A stretch of DNA of 64,000 nt from CAJFUR01 sp904420575 (GTDB taxonomy: Bacteria > Actinomycetota > Coriobacteriia > Coriobacteriales > Eggerthellaceae). This document shows positions 1 to 8,236 of the stretch, piece by piece. Position 1 is the stretch's first letter. Each line of letters begins with the position of its first letter. The DNA lies in assembly GCA_965119745.1 (NCBI GenBank), contig OZ221973.1, positions 1,798,001 to 1,862,000 of the forward strand, given 5' to 3'. Both the position numbers and the translations under genes were made by a program. Below the pieces are notes generated by a model. That model had not been told where the DNA came from. It did no database searches and worked only from the letters and a program-made list of their open reading frames with translations.

Positions 1-391
1 TCATTTTCGGAGAGAACAGCAGCTCCACGGTCGCTTCGGGATGCTTGTCGCAAAACGTCTCGCGGGCCTTGACGAACAGGTCCTCTATCCAGGGAAGTTC
101 CAAGAAGCCGACGGTCAAAGACGTGGAGCTTCGGGCGAGCGCGTTGCATTCCTCAAGCATTTCGTCGAAGTCCGCCACGATGACGCGGGCTTTCTTCAAG
201 AACAGGCGTCCCATGGGGGTGAGCGTGAGCTGGCCGTCCCGCTTTGCGACGAGCGGCCCGCCCAGCTCGCATTCGATGGCGCGGATATGGGCTCTGAGGG
301 TTGGTTGGGACAAGAACAGCTCGTTTGCGGCCTTCGTGTAGTTGAGCGTCTTGACGAACGTGATGAATTCCTTCATGAAAGAGACGTTCAC
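1..391 (-). CDS. LysR-family transcription regulator, N-terminal part (cut by window edge)
   Basis: Only about 130 residues are present because the gene runs off the left edge. Residues 5-60 form the LysR-type winged helix-turn-helix, with the segment FLSQPTLRAHIRAIE matching the usual S-Q-P-x-L-x-x-x-I-x-x-L/I-E recognition pattern. I chose the GTG at 389-391 because a GGAGG lies 4 bases before it; the ATG at 374-376, five codons further in, is the alternative. The effector-binding domain is outside the window, so the ligand cannot be guessed. It reads in the same direction as the MFS transporter at 537-1775, 145 bases away, and could regulate it. Confidence 0.85.
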   Translation of the reverse strand, partial: MNVSFMKEFITFVKTLNYTKAANELFLSQPTLRAHIRAIECELGGPLVAKRDGQLTLTPMGRLFLKKARVIVADFDEMLEECNALARSSTSLTVGFLELPWIEDLFVKARETFCDKHPEATVELLFSPKM

Positions 392-536
392 GATTCCTCC
401 GATGGGTGCAAGGGCGGATGCCGTACGGGCCGGCGCGTCGGTGCGTACGGTCCTTTCGGCCACGTCCAGCCTAGAAGGTATCGACCTGCGGGTCAAGAGC
501 GACCGTGGGACAGGTTTCGGGTTTTCGCCTTGCCCT

Positions 537-1775
537 TTAGCCCTGCCGCATGCGGGACAGCAGCAGGGCCGTCAGCGCCGAAAGCCCCAGCGCGCCGGCA
601 CCGAGCGCCGCCAGGGCCGCCGTGCCGAACACGTAGCTGCCTGCGACGGTGGCCGACGTGCCCATGACGGAGGGGCCGACCAGCGCGGCCGGAATGAGCA
701 CGAGGTTCAGGACGGACAGGTTCTCCGCGTAGTGCTTCGGCCCGAACGCCGTCGCCATGAATCCCGATCCGAGTGCGGACACGCCGCCGATGCCGATGCC
801 GCCCACCAGCACGGCCACCGCCATGAGGGGCACGGAGGCGGCCACGAGCGCGCCAACGGCCAAGGCGCATCCCAGGAAATGGGACGCCGCCACCACGGCC
901 ATGGCGCGGCCTGTCCCCAGCACGTCGAACAGCAGGCCGCCCACCAGGCGCCCGGCGCCGTTGCACACGGACAGCAGGCCCACCAGGCCCACCGCCACGG
1001 CGACGTCGGCCCCGGACTCAAGCGCAATCTGGTTGGCCGACCCTATGAATCCCAGCCCGATGCAGCTTGCCAGGAACATCCATCCGGCATACGACCAGAA
1101 CGCCGGGGTGGCCAGCATGCCCTTCGTGTCGCGATCGGCGCCTGCCTGCGCGGCCTCGCCCCTTCCGGCAGAAGCTTCGGGCCGGGGCAGGGCAGAGGCC
1201 TCGGCGTCCGTCGGCCTGTGCAGCGCGAGGGAGGCCACGACCACCACCAGCGCCAGAGCGGCGGCCAGCACGACGAAGGCCCGCCTCCAGCCCAGGGCGG
1301 CGAACAGCCCGGTGGCCACGGATCCCAGCACCAACGTGGACGCGCCGTAGCACAAAAGCAGCGCGCCCGAGGCCAGCCCCGCCTTGTCGGGGAACCAGGC
1401 CACGCTCGCGCCCATGGTGGCCGTGTAGGCCATGCCCACGCTGCAGCCGCCCAAACCGCCGTAGGCCGCATACAGAAGCCAAGGGGTGTCCTGCCGCATG
1501 AACAGCGCCGAAAGCACAAAGGCCACGAACATGCCGGCCGCCGCGATGGCAAGCGTCGTGCGGGCCGACGTGCGGGCCGCCACCTTCGCGCCTACGATGC
1601 CGCCCGCGCAGAACGCCCACATGAGCACCGTGAAGGTGAACGAGAGCACCGTCGGCTCCCAACCGAACTCCTGCGCCAGCGGCGCCGAGAACACCGACCA
1701 CCCGTAGATGAACCCGATGGCCGCCATGACCAGGCATCCTGCGGCAAGCCGCACCCCACGTCGTCTCCAGGCCAT
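537..1775 (-). CDS. MFS transporter, OFA (oxalate/formate antiporter-like) type
   Basis: A 412-residue membrane protein with about 12 hydrophobic segments in two halves split by a polar, Ala/Glu-rich loop near residues 190-225. The N-terminal motif GWSVFSAPLAQEFGW and the general layout resemble the OFA branch of the major facilitator superfamily, which carries small organic acids. The substrate here is not predictable. I chose the ATG at 1773-1775 because GGAGG sits 6 bases ahead; an upstream TTG in frame at 1812-1814 would add 13 residues without a better ribosome site. It is followed 145 bases later by the partial LysR gene on the same strand. Confidence 0.85.
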   Translation of the reverse strand: MAWRRRGVRLAAGCLVMAAIGFIYGWSVFSAPLAQEFGWEPTVLSFTFTVLMWAFCAGGIVGAKVAARTSARTTLAIAAAGMFVAFVLSALFMRQDTPWLLYAAYGGLGGCSVGMAYTATMGASVAWFPDKAGLASGALLLCYGASTLVLGSVATGLFAALGWRRAFVVLAAALALVVVVASLALHRPTDAEASALPRPEASAGRGEAAQAGADRDTKGMLATPAFWSYAGWMFLASCIGLGFIGSANQIALESGADVAVAVGLVGLLSVCNGAGRLVGGLLFDVLGTGRAMAVVAASHFLGCALAVGALVAASVPLMAVAVLVGGIGIGGVSALGSGFMATAFGPKHYAENLSVLNLVLIPAALVGPSVMGTSATVAGSYVFGTAALAALGAGALGLSALTALLLSRMRQG

Positions 1776-1864
1776 AACGCTCCTCCGCATTCGCTTCCGA
1801 TCCTTCTCCTGCAAGAAGTGTAGAGGCCTGCTCGCGCCCCGTCATGGACTGGGAAGGCTTATTT

Positions 1865-1885
1865 CGCCGGCAAGGACTGCCGGCG
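1865..1885. other. Inverted repeat in the 1776-2109 intergenic region
   Basis: CGCCGGCA and TGCCGGCG form a perfect 8-bp inverted repeat with a 5-base spacer. It lies in the 334-base gap between the leftward MFS gene and the rightward DnaA-like gene. It could be an operator or a short hairpin. I see no convincing promoter or other element in the rest of this gap. Confidence 0.35.
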
Positions 1886-2109
1886 GCGCGAGGGCTATAA
1901 GGCCAGGCGTTCCGTGTGCCCGAGGGGAAGGAGAGGGGGAGGCTGCCTGGGTCCGCCCGATTTTCTGGGCGCTTATGCGCGAAGTGGCGGCAGGGACGCG
2001 AGGAACCTGCTACCATGGAAAGCACAACGCATACACGGGTTTCCACGCGAGGGATGGACAGGGGCTCATCGCAGCATGGCAACCGCAGGACTAGGGAAAG
2101 GTGCGAAAC

Positions 2110-2802
2110 ATGGCAACGCCTCTGGACACCATCGTCGTCACGGACGGGAACCGCGAAGCATTCGAGCGCGTGATAGGCGTCACGCAGGAACACGGGGCGC
2201 CCGAGCGCCTGTTCGTCGTGGGGCCGCGGGGCACCGGCAAGACGTCGCTTTTGCGCGCCCGCGCAGCGGAGCGGGACCTGCTTTCGGGGAAGAAGGCCAT
2301 CGTCCACGCCGCGGCAGAGATGGTCAACGCGATACGCATGGACGCCCCCGACAAGTTCTTCGAGGAGATCGGCTCGGTCCCCGTGCTGCTGGTGGACGAC
2401 TTCCAGGACTTCTTCGCCGACGAAGAGGCGGGGCCGTTGCTGTGCAAGCTCATGGTGACGGAACGCGACCGCCTGGGGCTCGACACCGTGTTCGCGTCGG
2501 ATGCGCCGCTTTCCTCGTTCGACCTCGCCGTGTTCGAAGGAGCGCTCGACGGCTTCGAAGAGCTGGCCGCCGAACCGCTGGACGAAGCCGGGCGTCGCGC
2601 GTTCGTCCTGGCCATGCGCGACACGTTTGCCGAAGAGGGGAAGGCTCCTGCGCTGGCGGACGATACCGTGGCGTATCTGGCCACGTTCTCCGACGACCTC
2701 ACCGACGTGCGCCATGCGGTGCAGTACCTGGTCACGGCTGCGGGTTTCCCGTCGGACGCCACGCTGGACGTGGAAACCGTGAAGCAGGCCCTCGCGTCGT
2801 AG
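2110..2802 (+). CDS. DnaA/Hda-like AAA+ ATPase
   Basis: A 230-residue AAA+ protein. Walker A is GPRGTGKTS at residues 38-46 and Walker B is VLLVDD at residues 92-97. The arrangement and length match the isolated ATPase domain of DnaA, as in Hda/DnaA-homolog proteins; the DnaA DNA-binding domain IV is missing. Hda-type proteins regulate initiation at oriC or load partner proteins, but no origin or DnaA box cluster was found nearby, so the role is open. ATG 2110 was preferred over GTG 2101 because AAAGG lies 8 bases upstream. A strong bidirectional terminator follows 38 bases after the stop. Confidence 0.75.
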   Translation: MATPLDTIVVTDGNREAFERVIGVTQEHGAPERLFVVGPRGTGKTSLLRARAAERDLLSGKKAIVHAAAEMVNAIRMDAPDKFFEEIGSVPVLLVDDFQDFFADEEAGPLLCKLMVTERDRLGLDTVFASDAPLSSFDLAVFEGALDGFEELAAEPLDEAGRRAFVLAMRDTFAEEGKAPALADDTVAYLATFSDDLTDVRHAVQYLVTAAGFPSDATLDVETVKQALAS

Positions 2803-2840
2803 GCGGGAGTCCGCGGAAACACCCGCTTTGCACCAACCAG

Positions 2841-2876
2841 AAAAGACCTCCTGGCCGTTAGGCCGGGGGGTCTTTT
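2841..2876. terminator. Bidirectional rho-independent terminator
   Basis: A GC-rich stem runs AAAAGACC...GGCC, loop GTTA, GGCC...GGTCTTTT, with a few internal mismatches and with A and T tracts on the two ends. It closes the DnaA-like gene and insulates the molybdoenzyme operon downstream. Confidence 0.85.
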
Positions 2877-2969
2877 GCTGCAAATGCCCGGAATGCGGCG
2901 GCGCGATCCGGGCCTGCAACGGCGTGTGGCCGGCTTAAAAGCGCCTTGTCCGATATTCCACGGGCAATG

Positions 2970-2997
2970 CTCCAAAATCTCCCTCTCATTTTTGGAG
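2970..2997. promoter_or_regulatory. Inverted repeat, possible operator upstream of molybdoenzyme 1
   Basis: CTCCAAAA and TTTTGGAG are perfect 8-bp arms separated by 12 bases, about 185 bases before the molybdoenzyme start. The 380-base gap 2803-3182 also holds the terminator at 2841-2876 and an AT-rich stretch at 3010-3033 that could contain a -10 box (TATAGA). No firm -35 was found. The regulator is unknown. Confidence 0.4.
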
Positions 2998-3182
2998 GAT
3001 GCTCAGCCAAAGATTTTTGGCGTTCTTTATAGAATGGCAAGCATCTACTTCCTGGCCGTCTCGCGGAAGCGTGGCGGATGGTCGGAAAGGGAGGACGAGC
3101 GAAGAGAGCGGGTGGGCACGTACGCCGCACGGGACGGCGTCCGCATCCGTCCGCATCAGCGACAACGAGAGGAGATCGGATC

Positions 3183-5834
3183 ATGAGTGACGAGATGAAT
3201 GATCGCGAGGCGTTCGAGGAAGTTGCGTTTGCCCGATCGAACGCCTTGGTTCAAATCACCGAGGCCGATGACCAGATAGGCGATTCCGTGCGCGAGCAGG
3301 GCATTGCGTACGGCGTCGACTACAACAACCACTACAACTTCGACAAGTACCCCTTCAAGGCCCGCTACCAGGAAGGCGACCTCGACGCCACCCGCACCGT
3401 CATGTGGTCGGGTCCTGGCTGCCATCAGAGCTGCGGCATCATCTTCTACACCGACAAGGACGGCCGCCTGGTGAAGACCGAGGGCGACCCCAACAATCCC
3501 TACACGGCAGGCCGCCTGTGCATGCGCTGCCTCGAACTGCCCCAGATGGTAAACAACCCCCGTCGCCTGACGCATCCCGTGAAACGCGTCGGCGAGCGCG
3601 GCGAAGGCAAGTGGGAGCGCATCAGCTGGGACGAAGCGTACGACATGATCATCGAGAACGTCCACCGCATCCAGCGCGACTATGGCCCGGAAAGCATCGT
3701 GTCCATGATCGGCACCGGGCGCAACGTCTCCCAGGCCATCGCCCACAACCAGTACGCCAACTTCGGCGGCGCCGACCTCACGCTGTGCTTCCTGTCCGGC
3801 GACTCCTGCATGCTGCCCCGCACGGCGCTGTGCTACGTCATCATGGGCAACCAGTGGGTTTCCGACTTCTCCCAGTTCCGCGCGCGCCGCTATGAGGCCG
3901 ATCCCGAGTACGAGATCCCCGAAGTGGCCATCATGTGGGGCGTCAACCCGATGATCAACAATTCCGACGCCTTCCAGGGCCACTGGATCATCGAGGCCAT
4001 GAAGCGCGGCACGAAGGTCATCACCATCGATCCGCAGCTCACCTGGATCGCCGGCCGCTCCGAGAAATGGCTGCGCGTGCGTCCCGGCACCGACGCTGCT
4101 CTGGCGCTCGGCTTCATGAACGTCATCATCAACGAGGACCTGTACGACCACGAGTTCGTCGAGAACTGGACGTACGGCTTCGAGGCCCTGGCCGAGCGCG
4201 TGCAGGAATACCCGCCCTCGAAGGTCGCCGAGATCACCTGGATCCCCGAAGAGGAGATCGTGGCCGCCGCCCGCATGTACGCCGCCGCGAAGCCTGCGAC
4301 CATCCATTGGGGCCTCGCCGTCGACATGTCCAAGAACGGCGTCATCACGGCCCATGCCATCGCATGCCTGGTGGGCATCACCGGCAACATCGACGTCCCC
4401 GGCGGCAACGTCCTCATCGACCAGGCTGCGAGTCTCGAGTTCGGCTACAACTCCGGCATCTGGGAGCTCGAGGGCACGAACATGGTGGAGAACCGCCTGG
4501 GCGTGAAGCGCTACCCGCTGAAGCAGTACGGCTTCACCGCCTCCTCGCAGGCCGACTCCATCCTGCAGGCCGTCGAGACCGAGCAGCCCCATCCCGTGAA
4601 GATGCTTTGGATCGAGTCCGCCAACCCGATCGCCAACATGGGCCAGGACGCCCCGCGTCTGTACCGCGCCCTGAAGACCCTCGACTTCGTGGTGGTGGAG
4701 GACCTCTTCATCACGCCGACCGCCGTGGCGTTCGCCGACCTGGTCATCCCCTGCGCGATGAGCCCCGAGCGCGACTGCCTGCGCGTGTGGTTCGACCCGC
4801 TGCGCACCCTCACCAAGGCGTGCTCGCAGTACGGCGAGTGCAAGTCCGACGAGACCATCATGATCGAGCTCGGCCACAAGATCCATCCCGAGGCCTGGCC
4901 GGAGCACGTGGTGGACGACCGCTCCTACATGAACTGGCGCCTCGAGCGCGACGGCGTCGTGGACGAGGACGGCTCGCCGATGACCATGGAGACGGTGGAA
5001 GAGAAGTACCATGGCATGTGGTACCACCACTACAACTACCGCAAGTACGAAAAGGGCATGCTGCGTCCCGACGGGCAGGTCGGCTTCATGACCCCCACGG
5101 GCCGCTACGAGCTGTACTGCACGCTGTTCGCCTCGTTCGGCGACGACCCGCTGCCGTACTACCAGGAGCCCCCGACAAGCCCCGTGTCCACGCCCGAGCT
5201 TGCCGAGAAGTACCCGCTGATCCTCACCACCGGCAAGCGCTCGTACGAGTTCTTCCACTCCGAGTGGCGCCAGCCCGAAACCATCAGCCGCCAGATCCAT
5301 CCCGACCCGATCTTCGACATCCATCCCGACACCGCGGCCGAATACGGCATCGCCGAGGGCGAATGGGTGTGGATCGAGAACCAGATGGGCAAGATGCGCC
5401 AGCGCGCCCGCCTGAACCCGTCGCTGGATCCCCGCGTCGTCTCCACCGAGCATGGTTGGTGGTTCCCCGAGCAGGAGCCTGCAGAGCCCAGCCTCTTCGG
5501 CGTGTTCGACTGCAACCCGAACAACCTCATCCCGCAGGGCGAGAACGGCACCAACGGCTACGGCGCCCCCATCAAGTGCGGCATGTGCACCGTCTACAAG
5601 TGCACGCCCGAGAACAGCAAGCCGGAAGACCAGCCCAGCTACCAGGTGTGCACCACCGGCTACACCCATGGCCCGACGCATGCTTCCGACAAGCCCAGCT
5701 TCTATGACGGCTGGACGCCCGACTACGAGCCCGAAGGCTTCTTCGACATCGACGAGTACTGGAAGACCCACGAGCGCATGGCTCCCAATCCCATCGACCT
5801 CGACGACCCCGCGGCCCACAAGTACCGCTACTAG
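3183..5834 (+). CDS. Molybdopterin oxidoreductase 1, catechol-dehydroxylase-like catalytic subunit
   Basis: An 883-residue bis-MGD enzyme of the DMSO reductase family. A [4Fe-4S] site is formed by Cys80-x3-Cys84-x28-Cys113-x2-Cys116. The central SGDSCMLPR segment holds a Cys that is conserved in three of the other four such enzymes here and may be the molybdenum ligand (inference). Closest relatives by pattern are the Eggerthellaceae dehydroxylases and acetylene hydratase/PsrA-like proteins. There is no Tat signal, so it is probably cytoplasmic; about 40 residues precede the start of enzyme 2. ATG 3183 has GAGGAG 8 bases upstream. The ferredoxin gene follows 71 bases later. It is very similar to enzyme 2 at 15765-18164. 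The substrate is unknown, probably an aromatic alcohol or catechol. Confidence 0.85.
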   Translation: MSDEMNDREAFEEVAFARSNALVQITEADDQIGDSVREQGIAYGVDYNNHYNFDKYPFKARYQEGDLDATRTVMWSGPGCHQSCGIIFYTDKDGRLVKTEGDPNNPYTAGRLCMRCLELPQMVNNPRRLTHPVKRVGERGEGKWERISWDEAYDMIIENVHRIQRDYGPESIVSMIGTGRNVSQAIAHNQYANFGGADLTLCFLSGDSCMLPRTALCYVIMGNQWVSDFSQFRARRYEADPEYEIPEVAIMWGVNPMINNSDAFQGHWIIEAMKRGTKVITIDPQLTWIAGRSEKWLRVRPGTDAALALGFMNVIINEDLYDHEFVENWTYGFEALAERVQEYPPSKVAEITWIPEEEIVAAARMYAAAKPATIHWGLAVDMSKNGVITAHAIACLVGITGNIDVPGGNVLIDQAASLEFGYNSGIWELEGTNMVENRLGVKRYPLKQYGFTASSQADSILQAVETEQPHPVKMLWIESANPIANMGQDAPRLYRALKTLDFVVVEDLFITPTAVAFADLVIPCAMSPERDCLRVWFDPLRTLTKACSQYGECKSDETIMIELGHKIHPEAWPEHVVDDRSYMNWRLERDGVVDEDGSPMTMETVEEKYHGMWYHHYNYRKYEKGMLRPDGQVGFMTPTGRYELYCTLFASFGDDPLPYYQEPPTSPVSTPELAEKYPLILTTGKRSYEFFHSEWRQPETISRQIHPDPIFDIHPDTAAEYGIAEGEWVWIENQMGKMRQRARLNPSLDPRVVSTEHGWWFPEQEPAEPSLFGVFDCNPNNLIPQGENGTNGYGAPIKCGMCTVYKCTPENSKPEDQPSYQVCTTGYTHGPTHASDKPSFYDGWTPDYEPEGFFDIDEYWKTHERMAPNPIDLDDPAAHKYRY

Positions 5835-5853
5835 GAATTGCGACGATGCTCGA

Positions 5854-5883
5854 TCCGGTTCCAGCCGCTGGGCTGGAACCGGA
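5854..5883 (+). other. Intercistronic stem-loop between molybdoenzyme 1 and its ferredoxin
   Basis: A perfect 13-bp inverted repeat (TCCGGTTCCAGCC and its complement) with loop GCTG, placed between the stop of the catalytic gene and the ferredoxin start at 5906. There is no T tract, so RNA processing or stability control is as likely as partial termination. The other molybdoenzyme operons have overlapping genes or gaps of only 2-14 bases here and lack such a hairpin. Confidence 0.6.
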
Positions 5884-5905
5884 CGAGAAGAAAGGTGGAG
5901 ATCAC

Positions 5906-6256
5906 ATGTCTGACATCAAGGGCGAATACGGCCTGTTCATAGACTACGAGTACTGCTCTGGCTGCAATGCCTGCCTGACGGCCTGCAAGATGGAGCACGA
6001 CATGCCCGAAAGCGACTTCGGCATCCGCATCTTCCAGGACGGCCCGGTTCAGTACAGCGACGGTTCCTGGCATTACGACTACCTGCCCATGCCCACCGAC
6101 CTGTGCGACCTGTGCGCCGATCGCGTGGCCGACGGCAAGCTGCCGACCTGCGTGCACCACTGCCAGAACGCCGTCATGGTGTACGGCAAGGTGGAGGACC
6201 TGGCCGCCCGGGCCAAGGCCGCCCAGAAGGACAAGATCGTCATCTACGTGCGGTAA
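5906..6256 (+). CDS. Two-cluster ferredoxin-like electron-transfer subunit
   Basis: A 116-residue protein with Cys17-x2-Cys20-x2-Cys23-x3-Cys27, then a C-terminal set (TDLCDLC, PTCVHHC) giving four more cysteines, so two [4Fe-4S] clusters are expected. It presumably passes electrons to molybdoenzyme 1, encoded just upstream. Small proteins of this type accompany hydrocaffeic-acid- and catechin-dehydroxylase-like enzymes in Eggerthellaceae. ATG 5906 is preceded by an AAGGTGGAG ribosome site. A terminator follows 27 bases after the stop. Confidence 0.85.
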   Translation: MSDIKGEYGLFIDYEYCSGCNACLTACKMEHDMPESDFGIRIFQDGPVQYSDGSWHYDYLPMPTDLCDLCADRVADGKLPTCVHHCQNAVMVYGKVEDLAARAKAAQKDKIVIYVR

Positions 6257-6283
6257 GCCCTTCTTTGCATCATGAGAGCGATG

Positions 6284-6315
6284 GCCCGGCTGCCCGAGTG
6301 CAGCTGGGCCTTTTT
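6284..6315 (+). terminator. Rho-independent terminator after molybdoenzyme 1 operon
   Basis: GCCCGGCTG pairs with CAGCTGGGC (one G-U) around an 8-base loop, followed by CTTTTT. Confidence 0.85.
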
Positions 6316-6359
6316 GACAGGTAGTGCCAGGATAGGTGGGAGTCGAAGGCGGTCGTTTC

Positions 6360-6557
6360 ATGGGACGTTGCCATTACTGTATAAACTGCGGTCTGTGCAG
6401 GGGAGAGAAGCCGAAGGCCATCCTGGTGCCCGTGTGCATCCGCTGCGGGCACAAGAACCCTCTGGGTTCGAAGACGTGCGAGTCGTGCGGCGAGTCGCTG
6501 GAGCTCCAGCCCGGCGTCACCAACACGGCGAACACGAACGGCTTCAGCACGCGATAG
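6360..6557 (+). CDS. Small double zinc-ribbon-like protein
   Basis: A 65-residue protein. The N-terminus reads CHYCINCGLCRG (C-x2-C-x2-C-x2-C), followed by a zinc ribbon with CIRCGHKN and CESCGE pairs. It resembles the proteins at 44038-44235 and 54427-54633, which share the N/Q-x-x-G-x-x-x-C spacing in the ribbon. Function is unknown; metal binding is expected. The ribosome site is weak, and a GTG at 6336 could add 8 residues. It sits just downstream of the molybdoenzyme 1 terminator, so it may have its own promoter. Confidence 0.6.
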   Translation: MGRCHYCINCGLCRGEKPKAILVPVCIRCGHKNPLGSKTCESCGESLELQPGVTNTANTNGFSTR

Positions 6558-6654
6558 CGCGCTTGCCCGCGCCGCGTAGGCCTATGCGCTGCGCACTGTC
6601 TGGCCTCACGCGCCCGAGGCGCTGTTGGAGAACGCCGAATGCGCCGCCCGACGA

Positions 6655-6690
6655 AAAAGGGGCTGCATCGAAAACGATGCAGCCCCTTTT
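6655..6690. terminator. Strong bidirectional terminator
   Basis: A perfect 16-bp stem AAAAGGGGCTGCATCG with loop AAAA, ending in CCCCTTTT. It closes the zinc-ribbon gene at 6360-6557 and can also stop leftward transcripts. In the 500-base gap 6558-7057 this and the hairpin at 6940-6975 are the only elements I can support. Confidence 0.9.
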
Positions 6691-6939
6691 GCCTTTTGCG
6701 GGCCGCGTATGCGTCCAAGCCGTCGGAGCAGAGCGCGACGGCTACAGACCCCCTGTTCGGGCACGGCGGGGGAGAGGGTGGCAGAACTTTCTCTTTGAAG
6801 CGGGTCGCAGACCTCCCCCGTCAAGTCAGGTCGTCCACCACGGCGCATGACAGAAACTCTGCTTGATGAGATCCCCGTTCGACACGGAGCCCGCGTTCGG
6901 ATGGGCTTTGCGCCGTGCAACAAAAGAACCACGCAACAA

Positions 6940-6975
6940 AAGAACCGGTTCCAGATGATTCCGGAACCGGTTCTT
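6940..6975 (-). terminator. Terminator of the GAP-repeat zinc-ribbon gene
   Basis: AAGAACCGGTTCC and its exact complement form a 13-bp stem with a 10-base loop. On the minus strand the stem ends in TTCTTTTGTT, as expected for a terminator of the leftward gene at 7058-7312, 82 bases before it. Confidence 0.75.
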
Positions 6976-7057
6976 GTCGGTAGAGCTCTGTTTGCGCCCC
7001 GTTCAGATTCACGTCTCTGCCCTAGAGCGACGCGCCCGGACGGTTTGGCGTGATGCG

Positions 7058-7312
7058 CTAGGCCTGGGGCTTGCCGCCCGGGGCCGTGGGCGCGCCGGGG
7101 GCTTTGGGAGCGCCGGGAGCTGCAGGGGCACCGGGTGCCTTGGGGGCGCCAGGAGCGCCAGGCGCGCCCGGTGCGCCCGGCGCGCCGCCGGGCAGGGAGG
7201 ATTCGGGCAGGTCGGCGCCGCATTCCTCGCACGTCGTCCGCTCGGAGTCGTTCATGGCCCCGCACGCGGGGCACTTCTTCGGCAAGCTGATGCCTGATGG
7301 TCTAAAACACAT
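7058..7312 (-). CDS. Zinc ribbon with collagen-like Gly-Ala-Pro repeat tail
   Basis: An 84-residue protein in two parts. Residues 1-40 are a zinc ribbon (CPACG...CEECG) after the start MCFRPSGIS. Residues 42-82 are almost only Gly, Ala, Pro and Lys in GAP triplets, a collagen-like or polyproline-type extended chain. The protein at 27267-27494 has the same MCFRP start, ribbon and GAP tail, so this is a real family and not an accident of GC-rich DNA. AGAAAGG lies 7 bases before the ATG. Function is unknown; both copies lie beside molybdoenzyme operons. Confidence 0.65.
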   Translation of the reverse strand: MCFRPSGISLPKKCPACGAMNDSERTTCEECGADLPESSLPGGAPGAPGAPGAPGAPKAPGAPAAPGAPKAPGAPTAPGGKPQA

Positions 7313-7462
7313 GGGAACACCTTTCTGTTTCTGCTGACAACCAAGACGGAACCCGTACGTCTGAAACGGAACCGCCCTGGCTCCTACTATGACGACAAGA
7401 GGGCAAGCCGAACAAGGCGTTGTGCCTGCCTTCCCGCATCCGGATGGTAAGGAACCGGGCCC

Positions 7463-8062
7463 CTACGCCGATTCCCCGGGGTCTTTTTCAAGAGCCTCGT
7501 AGCGCTGGTCTATGTCCTCGGGCGTGACGCCCAGGTTGCTGAGGAAGTTGTTGAACACCGGCACTTCTTCGACAGGGCGGGTGCTTTCCGTCCGCGCCAT
7601 GGCGCCGTAGTCGGAGAGGGGGGTGCGGCGCGTCTTATTCGGAAGGACTTCGACGATCTTCAGGTCGTATACCAGCGTCTTCCCGGCGAGCTTGTTGTTG
7701 AAGTCCAGGTACACGTACCCGTCCTCGATTTTCTGCACCAGGGCGGAGACCTTCTGTCCCCCGGGGCCCGTGAAGGATATCCGCTGCCCAACGGGCAGCT
7801 CGTCCGCATTGGGAACGTAGCGCAGGTCGCGCTTCTGCACGTTGTACTCGCTGTAGCGTCCGAAAGCCTTTTCGCAGGGGATGGTGACCGTGCGTGTCTC
7901 GCCGACTTCCATTTCTGCAAGGGTCTCGTCGATGCCCTTGATCACCTGTCCGGCCCCGACGATGATGTCCATTGGACCGCTTTCCTCGCTCGACTCGAAA
8001 ACGGTACCGTCTTCCAACCTGCCCGTGTATTCCACGAGCACGCGTCGGCTGTTGTCGTCCAT
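7463..8062 (-). CDS. FKBP-type peptidyl-prolyl isomerase, SlyD-like
   Basis: A 199-residue protein with an FKBP fold at residues 5-145. It opens with VLVEYTGRLEDGTVFESS, has a flap insertion with a conserved AFGRY turn, and ends the domain with LAGKTLVYDLKIVEV, as in SlyD. It probably speeds proline isomerisation and acts as a folding chaperone. The His/Cys metal-binding tail of E. coli SlyD is missing; instead there is an unrelated acidic tail of about 55 residues. ATG 8062 has AGGAGG 6 bases ahead. It is a single gene, with the MFS terminator on its upstream side. Confidence 0.9.
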   Translation of the reverse strand: MDDNSRRVLVEYTGRLEDGTVFESSEESGPMDIIVGAGQVIKGIDETLAEMEVGETRTVTIPCEKAFGRYSEYNVQKRDLRYVPNADELPVGQRISFTGPGGQKVSALVQKIEDGYVYLDFNNKLAGKTLVYDLKIVEVLPNKTRRTPLSDYGAMARTESTRPVEEVPVFNNFLSNLGVTPEDIDQRYEALEKDPGESA

Positions 8063-8190
8063 GCGTTTCCTCCTATCCTGGATCACGCCGCCTCAAGCGG
8101 CTTGTGCCCCGCATTCCCTCAGGTCTGCAGGGGGCAAGGGCGTCGCACCGCCACGGCCCTGCCTGTTTCGCCAGGCGAGGGAAAAGAAAG

Positions 8191-8226
8191 GCCGGCACGC
8201 GCCTGGCGATGCCTCCGCGTGCCGGC
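8191..8226 (-). terminator. Terminator of the MFS gene at 8237-9463
   Basis: GCCGGCACGC pairs perfectly with GCGTGCCGGC around a 16-base loop. On the minus strand it is followed by CTTTCTTTT. It lies 11 bases after the stop codon. Confidence 0.85.
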
Positions 8227-8236
8227 CAAAAGGGGC

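Noticed and set aside
3183..3290. Tat signal peptide on the molybdoenzymes
   Set aside because: None of the five N-termini, nor the transhydroxylase, has a twin-arginine motif followed by a hydrophobic stretch. They are taken as cytoplasmic.
3156..5819. Long minus-strand open frames antisense to molybdoenzymes 1 and 2
   Set aside because: Same cause: codon bias of the real plus-strand genes. No ribosome site or homology was seen.
7071..7337. Plus-strand Gly-Ala-Pro-rich open frame opposite the zinc-ribbon gene
   Set aside because: The repeat is GC-rich on both strands. Only the minus-strand frame has a zinc ribbon, a good ribosome site and a paralog.
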